Source of the DNA: Actinomycetes bacterium
Lineage (GTDB): Bacteria; Actinomycetota; Acidimicrobiia; Acidimicrobiales; RAAP-2
NCBI GenBank assembly: GCA_021784205.1
Contig: JAJXTB010000083.1
Location: 1-12,606, forward strand
Length of the DNA stretch: 12,606 nucleotides
Direction: 5' to 3'
This document shows positions 6,923 to 12,230 of this stretch, one piece after another. The translations under genes and the position numbers were made by a program. Numbering within the stretch: the stretch's first letter is position 1; every line of letters begins with the position of its first letter. The notes below the pieces were generated by a model. That model did no database searches. It was not told where the DNA came from and was given only the letters and a program-made list of their open reading frames with translations.

Positions 6923-7123
6923 TCAGTGGAGTCCGAGGAGCTTAAAGACGAGGAAGGCCGGCCAGACACACGCCTTGGCGATGGCGACGATGACGAGCCA
7001 GAAGCTCCCGGAGTGCGTGTGCAGGTAGTAGACGAGGGCCCCGATGAAGCCAAGGAACCACCCGCCACCCGCGCCGCCTGGGCCCCGCCAGGTGTCGCGG
7101 GATCTCTTCGAAGATGGTGCCAC
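6923..7123 (-). CDS. Small membrane protein, 66 aa, conserved-hypothetical type
   Basis: The start is GTG at 7123, preceded on the minus strand by AAGGGGG at a spacing of about 5 nt; the frame is open further upstream, but that part is Arg/Gly-rich, has no good ribosome binding site and looks noncoding. The N-terminal ~18 residues are basic and Gly-rich, followed by two hydrophobic segments, about 22-34 (WFLGFIGALVYYL) and 41-63 (FWLVIVAIAKACVWPAFLVF). The pattern GFIGALVYYL...FW...K.-VWPAFLV.KLL is one I associate with small conserved hypothetical membrane proteins of actinobacteria and other phyla; no function is known to me. It converges with the carboxypeptidase gene. Real coding is likely from the SD, the membrane pattern and the clean stop. 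Confidence 0.75.
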   Translation of the reverse strand: MAPSSKRSRDTWRGPGGAGGGWFLGFIGALVYYLHTHSGSFWLVIVAIAKACVWPAFLVFKLLGLH

Positions 7124-7161
7124 GTGGCCCCCTTTTGGGTCTCCTCGACGATGCGTCCACT

Positions 7162-7239
7162 CCCTCTCTAGCACCGTTGCCGCGCTGTGGGCGTGAACGA
7201 CGGTGCGTGTAGCAACGATCACTCGCGCTCTAGAGAGGG
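7162..7239. ncRNA. Candidate structured RNA or DNA element with alternative pairings
   Basis: An outer 10-bp perfect stem (7162-7171 / 7230-7239) encloses two mutually exclusive inner stems. GCACCGT (7171-7177) can pair with ACGGTGC (7200-7206), or CGTTGC (7175-7180) can pair with GCAACG (7212-7217). It matches no RNA family I recognise, and its strand and transcription are unknown. Confidence 0.25.
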
Positions 7240-7246
7240 CCAGCCC

Positions 7247-7354
7247 GGACAACTCCGCGCAGTGGGTGGGTGTGTCAGTGAGGCCGGTGGTTAAGGTGGG
7301 TGCGAGGTTCCCGACGAGCGGGTGTCGCAGTTGGCCACGCTCGCGGAGTTGTCC
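7247..7354. repeat. 13-bp perfect inverted repeat spaced by 82 bp
   Basis: GGACAACTCCGCG (7247-7259) and CGCGGAGTTGTCC (7342-7354) are exact reverse complements, and a flanking GTGG/CCAC pair extends the match imperfectly inward. The right arm lies 43 bp upstream of the 43-aa gene. Confidence 0.7.
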
Positions 7355-7396
7355 TCGACGCCGCCAACAATGACGACGCCTGTACAAGGAGTCACG

Positions 7397-7528
7397 ATGG
7401 CCGATAAATCACCCCACCAGCACAACGTCAAGAAGGCTGGCAAGTCGCTGAAGGAAAAGCGCAACGAGAAGCACGCCAAGAAGGAGAACAAGAAGGGCCT
7501 CCTCGGCAGCGACGTGAGCCCTTCGTAG
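7397..7528 (+). CDS. Small Lys-rich basic protein, 43 aa, conserved-hypothetical type
   Basis: The ATG at 7397 follows a strong SD, AAGGAG (7386-7391), with a 5-nt spacer. The reading frame extends upstream without stops to an ATG/GTG-type start near 7322, but only the internal ATG has an SD. The 43-aa product begins MADKSPHQHNVKKAGKSLKEK and is about one-quarter Lys, ending GLLGSDVSPS. The MADKSP...KSLKEKR pattern is one I recognise from short actinobacterial hypothetical proteins with no assigned role. Its charge suggests nucleic-acid or ribosome contact, but that is speculation. It is followed about 70 bp later by a strong stem-loop terminator. Confidence 0.8.
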   Translation: MADKSPHQHNVKKAGKSLKEKRNEKHAKKENKKGLLGSDVSPS

Positions 7529-7597
7529 GTCTCGTCCAGCGACACCTGACTACCGGTCGCTCGCGCCGCCGGTCACCGCGAACCCACCCACGAGTGG

Positions 7598-7621
7598 CCC
7601 AAGGTTGGTGCCAGCCTTGGG
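7598..7621. terminator. Strong 10-bp stem-loop between two small convergent genes
   Basis: CCCAAGGTTG (7598-7607) pairs with CAGCCTTGGG (7612-7621), with one G-U wobble and a 4-nt loop. On the plus side TCTCGATCT follows. It lies 70 bp after the stop of the 43-aa gene and 8 bp beyond the stop of the minus-strand 53-aa ORF, fitting a bidirectional terminator. Confidence 0.65.
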
Positions 7622-7628
7622 TCTCGAT

Positions 7629-7790
7629 CTAGCGTCGGCGAATGATGTCGACGAGTTCGCGCAGCGTCCACGAGAGTCGGCCCGCGGGACCCGTCGAGCA
7701 GTCGGGCAGTCCAGAGGCGGCGTCATCTCCGGGTGGCGCGTCAGGGGCGACGCAGGGTCGTTGACGTGGGTGGCGCTTCGAAGGTGACAT
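7629..7790 (-). CDS. Probable small protein, 53 aa, unknown function
   Basis: The ATG at 7790 is preceded on the minus strand by GGAG (7800-7797) with a 6-nt spacer and by a TANNNT box, TACGAT (7820-7815), placing the transcript start about 18 nt before the ATG. The stop TAG at 7629 is followed 8 bp later by a strong stem-loop. The product begins MSPSKRHPRQRPC, has an acidic, Pro/Gly-rich middle with two Cys (13 and 31), and ends in a probable amphipathic helix, LSWTLRELVDIIRRR. I do not recognise a family. Third-position GC is lower than in the neighbouring enzymes, which weakens the call; the signals around it strengthen it. The frame is open well upstream, so the start is chosen by the SD. 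Confidence 0.5.
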   Translation of the reverse strand: MSPSKRHPRQRPCVAPDAPPGDDAASGLPDCSTGPAGRLSWTLRELVDIIRRR

Positions 7791-8033
7791 CGTCCTCTCC
7801 GCTGTAGTGCCTCCATCGTACGTGGCGGAAAGCGATCGCGAGCCGGCCACGAGTGAGCCGCACGCGCTGAGACGTGGAACGTGGCGTCATCGTCGCCGGC
7901 GCGGCGCGGCGCGGCGCGGCGCGACTCAACGGCGTCGACCCGATCTGGGTGGAGTAGACGAGTCGTCGGATCGCCACTAGAGAGTCGGTCCTGTCGACTC
8001 GAGAGGTGCCCTCTAGAGACAGACCGCGAGAGG
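7791..8033. other. Intergenic region downstream of the sulfurtransferase
   Basis: I see no gene here. It holds the probable promoter and SD of the 53-aa ORF (7797-7820), a (GGCGC)x5 array, a stem-loop GAGTCG/CGACTC (7982-7987 / 7995-8000) and AGAGG-TGC-CCTCT (8002-8014). The last two lie 20-50 bp after the sulfurtransferase stop and may terminate its transcript, though neither has a U-run. Confidence 0.5.
7898..7922. repeat. Pentanucleotide tandem repeat (GGCGC)x5
   Basis: Five perfect copies of GGCGC run back to back in noncoding DNA about 80 bp upstream of the -10 box of the probable 53-aa gene. It is a candidate slippage site. Confidence 0.88.
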
Positions 8034-8873
8034 TCAGTTCTCGATGGGAAAGCCGACGATCGAGCCCCACTCCGTCCACGATCCGTCGTAGACGCGCACG
8101 TGTTCGCGTCCCAGGAGCTGAGTGAGGGCGAACCACCCCAAGGAGGCGCGATGACCGAGCCGACAGGTGGTGACGACCTCGCCGGCGTCGAGCGCGCCCA
8201 CGTCTTCGAAGGCGCCTCGAAGTTCGTCAGCGCCCGCGAAAGTTCCCTCGTCGCGAAGGAGTCGTTCCACCGGCAGGTGGCGCGCGCCGGGGATGTGGCC
8301 CCTGCGCTCCGCGCCGTGGTCGAAGGGCGCGCTAAGGGGCGCCACCCGTTGGCCCGTGAACTCCTCGAGGGAGCGTAGGTCGAGGAGCACGCGCTCGGGT
8401 CGACCCAGTCCCTCACGCACTTCATCCCGCCCGATGCGACTCGAGTGGTCCGCTTGGCCCGCGCTCAGGCCCTGAGGCGCATTGGGTGGCACGTCACTGG
8501 TCGTGGGCAAGTGGCGCGCGGTCCACGTGCGACGTCCGCCATCGAGGACGTAGGCGTGCTCGGCCAGTCCCGCCATGGTGAGGACCCAGTAGGTGTAGGT
8601 GGCAAATTGCAGGGGATCGCCCACCAGCACGAGCGTCGAGTCGTCACCGACGCCCAGGGGGCCCAGTCGGTCGGCCAGCACCTGGGACGTGGCGAACTCG
8701 CGCTGGGTCTCGTGCCAGAGCAGGTCCTTCCAGTACGAAAAGCGCGCCCCCGGGATGTGAGAGGTGGCGTAGTCGGCCCGGGGGACCTCGAAGAACGACA
8801 CCTCGAGCACCACGAGCTCGGGCTCGCCCAGTCTCGCGGCGAGAGACTCGGGCGAGAGCAGAGGAGTCCTCAC
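8034..8873 (-). CDS. Thiosulfate sulfurtransferase (two-domain rhodanese)
   Basis: The 279-aa enzyme moves sulfane sulfur from thiosulfate or a related donor to thiol or cyanide acceptors in the cytoplasm. An N-terminal, catalytically inactive rhodanese domain (about 5-125; HIPGARFSYWKDLLW, VLDGGRRTW) is followed by an active one (about 145-275). The active one has GHIPGARHLP and the loop CRLGHRA with Cys237; a CRxGxR loop indicates thiosulfate rather than mercaptopyruvate specificity. The ending VYDGSWTEWGSIVGFPIEN is typical of actinobacterial enzymes. The start is GTG at 8873, behind GAGGG with a 5-nt spacer, giving the usual family length; an upstream extension in the same frame is basic and noncoding-like. 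The start overlaps the stop of an upstream leader ORF (GTGA). The gene is divergent from the alcohol dehydrogenase. Confidence 0.93.
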   Translation of the reverse strand: MRTPLLSPESLAARLGEPELVVLEVSFFEVPRADYATSHIPGARFSYWKDLLWHETQREFATSQVLADRLGPLGVGDDSTLVLVGDPLQFATYTYWVLTMAGLAEHAYVLDGGRRTWTARHLPTTSDVPPNAPQGLSAGQADHSSRIGRDEVREGLGRPERVLLDLRSLEEFTGQRVAPLSAPFDHGAERRGHIPGARHLPVERLLRDEGTFAGADELRGAFEDVGALDAGEVVTTCRLGHRASLGWFALTQLLGREHVRVYDGSWTEWGSIVGFPIEN

Positions 8874-8986
8874 GGGCACCCTCTGCGAATGCGCGCGGAG
8901 GCTCGCCCCGGGCCCGCGTGCGTCACCTCGAGCGCGCCGCACGCGGGCCGCTTCGCGCGCCCGGTCGCACCGCGAGGGGCAGTCAT
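8870..8986 (-). CDS. Putative 38-codon leader ORF coupled to the sulfurtransferase
   Basis: The ATG at 8986 follows GGGAG (8995-8991) with a 4-nt spacer. The frame runs 38 codons (MTAPRGATGRAKRPAC...IRRGCP) to a TGA that overlaps the sulfurtransferase GTG (GTGA). It contains Cys codons at 16 and 37; codon 16 lies in the left arm of a 12-bp perfect hairpin inside the leader, and codon 37 is the second-last codon. Cys-codon leader ORFs controlling sulfur genes are known from mycobacteria, but those carry runs of adjacent Cys codons, which this one does not. The peptide is Arg/Ala/Gly-rich and may have no function itself. Confidence 0.5.
   Translation of the reverse strand: MTAPRGATGRAKRPACGALEVTHAGPGRASARIRRGCP
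8911..8949. promoter_or_regulatory. 12-bp perfect stem-loop in the sulfurtransferase leader
   Basis: GGCCCGCGTGCG (8911-8922) and CGCACGCGGGCC (8938-8949) are exact reverse complements with a 15-nt loop. It is the longest perfect GC-rich hairpin I found in the window and sits 37 nt upstream of the sulfurtransferase start within the leader ORF. It may act as an attenuator, pause site or operator. Confidence 0.6.
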
Positions 8987-8990
8987 GTTT

Positions 8991-9010
8991 CTCCCACGAG
9001 ATCCAACGTA
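8991..9010 (-). promoter_or_regulatory. Probable -10 box and SD of the sulfurtransferase leader transcript
   Basis: On the minus strand TACGTT (9010-9005) fits TANNNT, with a partial -35 match, TTCGCA, 18 nt upstream. Transcription would begin near 8998, a few bases before the GGGAG SD at 8995-8991, giving a very short 5' UTR. Confidence 0.45.
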
Positions 9011-9273
9011 GCGACGCGTCCGCGTGGATGCGAACACCGCGCGACACCACTGGCACTCGCCGCGACGTGGCGACACGAGAGGGCAGTCGTCGCCAACGCG
9101 ACCTGCTCGGCCCTGGTTCGCGGCGACGCCATGGAGGCGATCGCGTCGACGTCAAGTGACAAAGTTCCCTAGTGGTGAGCTCCGGGCGGTGATAGCCCAG
9201 TAGTGGGGCGCCTCGGGCGCTAGGCACACGCGTACGGACCGAGACGCCGCGAGACTCTCGAAGGGAGACTCCG
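9011..9273. other. Intergenic region between sulfurtransferase and alcohol dehydrogenase
   Basis: No gene is supported in the gap between the sulfurtransferase promoter and the alcohol dehydrogenase. A small hairpin, GCGCC-TCG-GGCGC (9208-9220), and an SD (AAGGGAG about 6 nt before the ATG at 9274) are the only signals I see. No TANNNT box is found at suitable spacing for the dehydrogenase. Confidence 0.5.
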
Positions 9274-10320
9274 ATGAAGGCAGTCCAGTACCGCACGTTT
9301 GGTGGTTCTCCCGAGGTCGTAGAGATCGATCGACCGGTGCCCGGACCCGGTCAGGTCCTGTTGAAGGTGACCGCCGCCGGGCTCTGTCACTCTGACGTGT
9401 TCGTCATGAGCATTCCCGAGGAGCAGTACTTCCTCGGAACCCTGCCCCTCACCCTCGGCCACGAGGGCGTGGGCACCGTCGTCGAGCTCGGCGCGGGCGT
9501 CTCGAGCGTCGCGATCGGCCAGAACGTCGCGGTGTATGGACCGTGGGGCTGTGGCGTGTGCCACCAGTGCGCCCAGGGACACGAGAACTACTGCGAGCGA
9601 GCGGCCGCACTCGCCATCCTCGCGCCCGGCCTTGGCGCGCCCGGGGCGATGGCCGAGTACATGATCGTCGACAACGCGCGTCACCTCGTGGACATCGGCG
9701 ACCTTGACCCGGCGATCGCGGCTCCTCTCACCGACGCCGCTCTCACCCCCTACCACGCGATCAAGGCGAGCCTGCCCAAGCTCGGTGCCGGCACGACGAC
9801 CGTCGTGCTCGGCGCCGGGGGCCTCGGCCACCTGGGCATTCAGATCCTGCGCGAGCTCTCCGGTGCTCGCATCATCGCCCTCGACGTGGATGAGTCCAAG
9901 CTCCAGCTGGCCAGAGAGTCGGGCGCGCACGAGACGCTGCTCTCGAGCGACCCCGAGGTTGTGGCGAAGGTGCGCGAGCTGACCAAGGGTCGCATGGCCG
10001 AGGGGGTCTTTGACTTCGCCGGCTTTCAGGAGAGCCTCGACGTCGCGCGCCAGGTGGTGGGCGTGGGAGGCGACTTCAAGATTGTGGGACTGGGCATGGG
10101 GGGAGCGACGATACCCGTCGGCTTCTTCGCCACTCCCTACGAGGCGCACGTCGCCACCACCTACTGGGGGTACCGCGAGGAGCTCTTCGAGGTGATCGAG
10201 ATGGCTCAGGCGGGACGCCTCGACGTGCACGTCGAGCGCTTTTCGATCGACCAGGCGCCCGAGGCCTACGAGAGGCTCCACCACGGGACGCTCGACGGGC
10301 GAGCCGTCATCGTCATGTAG
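9274..10320 (+). CDS. Zinc-dependent alcohol dehydrogenase (medium-chain, ADH-A-like)
   Basis: The 348-aa MDR-family enzyme probably oxidises alcohols (reversibly reducing aldehydes/ketones) with NAD in the cytoplasm. The GroES-like domain holds the catalytic zinc ligands Cys38, His63 (GHEGVGTV) and Asp154, and the structural zinc ligands Cys93, Cys96, Cys99 and Cys107 in YGPWGCGVCHQC. The Rossmann fold has GAGGLG (180-185), and Asp204 at the end of beta-2 favours NAD over NADP. Stretches such as LKVTAAGLCHSD, LPLTLGHEGVGTV and MAEYMIVD closely resemble the secondary-alcohol dehydrogenase ADH-A of Rhodococcus, from memory of that sequence. The ATG at 9274 follows AAGGGAG. The gene stands alone, divergent from the sulfurtransferase and ending at a strong stem-loop. 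The physiological substrate cannot be told from sequence. Confidence 0.95.
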   Translation: MKAVQYRTFGGSPEVVEIDRPVPGPGQVLLKVTAAGLCHSDVFVMSIPEEQYFLGTLPLTLGHEGVGTVVELGAGVSSVAIGQNVAVYGPWGCGVCHQCAQGHENYCERAAALAILAPGLGAPGAMAEYMIVDNARHLVDIGDLDPAIAAPLTDAALTPYHAIKASLPKLGAGTTTVVLGAGGLGHLGIQILRELSGARIIALDVDESKLQLARESGAHETLLSSDPEVVAKVRELTKGRMAEGVFDFAGFQESLDVARQVVGVGGDFKIVGLGMGGATIPVGFFATPYEAHVATTYWGYREELFEVIEMAQAGRLDVHVERFSIDQAPEAYERLHHGTLDGRAVIVM

Positions 10321-10337
10321 ATCGCGACGCCAGTGGC

Positions 10338-10397
10338 GACACCTCGGTCCCGAATCCGATGTGGTTGGGTCTCGGATTCGGGGCTGTCAGCGGTGTC
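10338..10397. terminator. Nested stem-loop after the alcohol dehydrogenase
   Basis: CCCGAATCCGA (10349-10359) and TCGGATTCGGG (10372-10382) form a perfect 11-bp stem with a 12-nt loop. An outer GACACC/GGTGTC pair (10338-10343 / 10392-10397) can close around it. It lies 28 bp after the dehydrogenase stop and 18 bp before the end of the convergent permease gene, so it probably terminates both. No U-run follows. Confidence 0.7.
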
Positions 10398-10414
10398 TCA
10401 CCGGAGTCTGAGAC

Positions 10415-11863
10415 CTAGTCGCGCGTCTCATCGATCTCGTCGGCGCGACTCTCTTCAACTGTCTCGGATGACGCTCGCGCGGGACGGCGCCGCGGGCGCG
10501 CGGCCGCGCTTCGCGCCGCGTGGGCTCGCTGGAGGCGCGGCACGACGAAGAGGACGTAGGCGACGGAGAGGACGCTCAGTACCGCGATGACGCTAAAGGG
10601 CGCAAGGGAGAAGCGCCGCGAGTCCTTCGGGTTCGCGAAGGCCGTGGCGACGAACAAGACGCTAAAGAGGACGGCGCCCACCAGGGCGAGGGGTCGTCCC
10701 GCGATGAGAGTAAAGGGGCGGTGTCGCTGCTCGCGCGAGCGCAGGACGAGTAGGCAGACCGAGCCGATCGCGTAGATCGCGCACTCGATCGCCGCGCCGA
10801 CCGAGACGAGCAGGAGCCACTGGCCCGTCGCGAACACGAGAGCCGCCACCACGGCGGACACGACGGTCAGGGTCGTGACGGCGAGCCAGGGTACGGCGTT
10901 GAGGTTGAGCCGCGCGAAGGGACGCGGCAAGTTGCCCTCGCGCGCGGCGGCGTACATGAATCGCGAGGCGACGAGGAAGCCGCCGTTGAAGGTGTTCAGG
11001 GCCGTCAGCACCGTGAGGGCCAGCATCCACAGCTCGCCCACGGTGCCCAGGGCGGCGCGACCGAGCAGGAGTTGGGGGTAGGCGCTGGCGTGCAGCGACG
11101 AGTAGGCCACGAGGTGCGAGAGGGCCAGGGCGAAGACCGAGGCGACCGCCCAGATGATGAGGGGGGCGAGGAAGAGGGCGCGCGTGATGACGTGGGGGGC
11201 GCGCGCTTCCTCCGCGGTGGTCGTGACCCACTCGAACGCGGCGTAGAGAAAGACCGCGAAGGCGATCGCCTGGATCCCCGAGAACGATCCGCGCCCGAAG
11301 AGGTTGAGGGGCTGGTGGAAGGCGCCGCCGACGTGAAAGAGCGCGACGACCGACAGAATCGACGTACCCGCGAGCACGGTGTAGGTCACGATCGTCTGCA
11401 CCCAACCGGCCAGGCGAACACCCTTGAGGTTCGCGCCGAGCGCAACGCCAAGCAGCACGGCGATCCAGACGTAGGCGAGCACGGCCGGCTCGCGCAGCAC
11501 GTGTCGCACCGCGGCGCCGATGAGAAACGCGTCGGCCGCGATGACGAGGACGACGGTCGTCATGTAGGTGAAGGTGACCGACAGGGCGGTGCGATTGCCC
11601 ACGGCTCGTCCCAGGTAGAGGCGAATGCCCGCGGCGGTGGGGTAGAGGCCATTCAACTCGGAGAAGATGGCCGAGACGAGGATGACGATGAGGCCGCCGA
11701 CGAAGATGGCGAAGGCCGCCGTGGCCCCCGGGGCGTAGGCGAGGATCGAGACGACGCCGAGGTAGTCAATGGCGGCGAAGGCGAGGCCCGCCGACGTCGC
11801 CGTCGCGGTGGCGCTGCCCACCGAGCGGCGAAGCGTGATGGCTGGCGCGTCGCCCTCGGGCAT
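10415..11863 (-). CDS. APC-superfamily amino acid/polyamine permease
   Basis: The 482-aa integral membrane protein has about 12 hydrophobic segments between residues 22 and 442, as usual for APC secondary transporters that import amino acids or amines with H+ or Na+. Recognisable landmarks are ELNGLYPTAAGIRLYLGRAVGN (about 69-90, the cytoplasmic region after TM2), FEWVTTTAEEARAP in the TM6 region (210-223) and SRFMYAAAREGNLPRPFARLN after TM8 (300-320). TM1 lacks the classic GxG motif, so substrate specificity is unclear. A 40-residue cytoplasmic tail is Arg/Ala-rich, then acidic. The ATG start shares its A with the stop of the SCP2 gene (TGATG), indicating translational coupling and one operon with the upstream SCP2 and aminotransferase genes. 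A polyamine, GABA or similar amine would fit the context; that is inference. Confidence 0.92.
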   Translation of the reverse strand: MPEGDAPAITLRRSVGSATATATSAGLAFAAIDYLGVVSILAYAPGATAAFAIFVGGLIVILVSAIFSELNGLYPTAAGIRLYLGRAVGNRTALSVTFTYMTTVVLVIAADAFLIGAAVRHVLREPAVLAYVWIAVLLGVALGANLKGVRLAGWVQTIVTYTVLAGTSILSVVALFHVGGAFHQPLNLFGRGSFSGIQAIAFAVFLYAAFEWVTTTAEEARAPHVITRALFLAPLIIWAVASVFALALSHLVAYSSLHASAYPQLLLGRAALGTVGELWMLALTVLTALNTFNGGFLVASRFMYAAAREGNLPRPFARLNLNAVPWLAVTTLTVVSAVVAALVFATGQWLLLVSVGAAIECAIYAIGSVCLLVLRSREQRHRPFTLIAGRPLALVGAVLFSVLFVATAFANPKDSRRFSLAPFSVIAVLSVLSVAYVLFVVPRLQRAHAARSAAARPRRRPARASSETVEESRADEIDETRD

Positions 11864-12222
11864 CAGGAGTCGGGCCAGATGACGTAGCTGATCGCGTCGA
11901 GGCGCATGACGTCCTCTTGAGAGCCCTTCACCGTGATCTCGCCGCGCAGGTACTTCTGGACCGGGTTGAGATCGCCCCAGAACATGTCACAGAACGTCTC
12001 GGACGTCGTGGTGACCACGATGTCGGGTACCCCCACGTGGCCGTCGACGGTGGAGATGATCTCGCCCCGATCGACCGCCATGGAGAACGTCGTCGAGGTG
12101 TCAGAGCAGATGAAGTGGAGCGTGCGCGTCCAGTCGCGCTGCATCTTGCGCAGCCGAGCGTTGCCGTTGCAGCTGATCGTGTAGTCCGCGAGCGCCTCGC
12201 GTAGTTCGTCCCAGTCGGCCAC
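11863..12222 (-). CDS. SCP2 sterol-binding domain protein
   Basis: The 119-aa protein is essentially one SCP2 domain, a small fold with a hydrophobic tunnel that binds lipids or other apolar ligands. Recognisable parts are the N-terminal helix, GHVGVPDIVVTTTSETF (61-77), the conserved GDLNPVQKYLRGEITVKGS (83-101) and the C-terminal EDVMRLDAISYVI. It has no signal peptide or membrane segment. The start is GTG at 12222, with GAGGAG spaced 4-5 nt upstream; this SD overlaps the stop codon of the aminotransferase gene, 8 nt away. Its stop overlaps the permease start (TGATG). Its role between an aminotransferase and a permease is unknown; it may bind the pathway substrate or a hydrophobic intermediate. 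Confidence 0.88.
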   Translation of the reverse strand: MADWDELREALADYTISCNGNARLRKMQRDWTRTLHFICSDTSTTFSMAVDRGEIISTVDGHVGVPDIVVTTTSETFCDMFWGDLNPVQKYLRGEITVKGSQEDVMRLDAISYVIWPDS

Positions 12223-12230
12223 GGTTCTCC

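Larger units (their letters stand above)
7124..7396. other. Divergent intergenic region rich in inverted repeats
   Basis: This 273-bp gap separates the 66-aa membrane protein gene (-) from the 43-aa Lys-rich gene (+). It contains two long inverted repeats: CCCTCTCTAG (7162-7171) with CTAGAGAGGG (7230-7239), and GGACAACTCCGCG (7247-7259) with CGCGGAGTTGTCC (7342-7354). I see no convincing promoter hexamers for either gene and no protein-coding signal beyond the two starts. Confidence 0.6.

Noticed and set aside
5998..7068. Minus-strand ORF of 356 codons across the carboxypeptidase and the small membrane gene
   Set aside because: The region is explained by the carboxypeptidase on the plus strand and the 66-aa gene in another frame; the peptide is Arg/Gly-rich with no domain.
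7124..7387. N-terminal extension of the 66-aa membrane protein to 154 aa
   Set aside because: The extra residues are Arg-rich and run through the inverted repeats; the GTG at 7123 has a strong SD.
7550..8425. Minus-strand ORF of 291 codons overlapping the sulfurtransferase 3' end
   Set aside because: It overlaps the clearly coding sulfurtransferase in another frame and crosses hairpins and the (GGCGC)x5 array; the peptide is Arg/Ser-rich without a domain.
8874..9296. N-terminal extension of the sulfurtransferase to 420 aa
   Set aside because: The added 141 residues are basic and unlike any rhodanese. The GTG at 8873 has an SD and gives the usual family length.
9220..10284. Minus-strand ORF of 354 codons
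   Set aside because: It is antisense to the alcohol dehydrogenase, which has all zinc and NAD motifs. In high-GC DNA such antisense frames are common.
10349..10382. tRNA T-arm-like sequence (CCGAATCCGA)
   Set aside because: It is the arm of an 11-bp terminator-like stem; no acceptor, D or anticodon arms can be drawn around it. No tRNA is seen elsewhere either.
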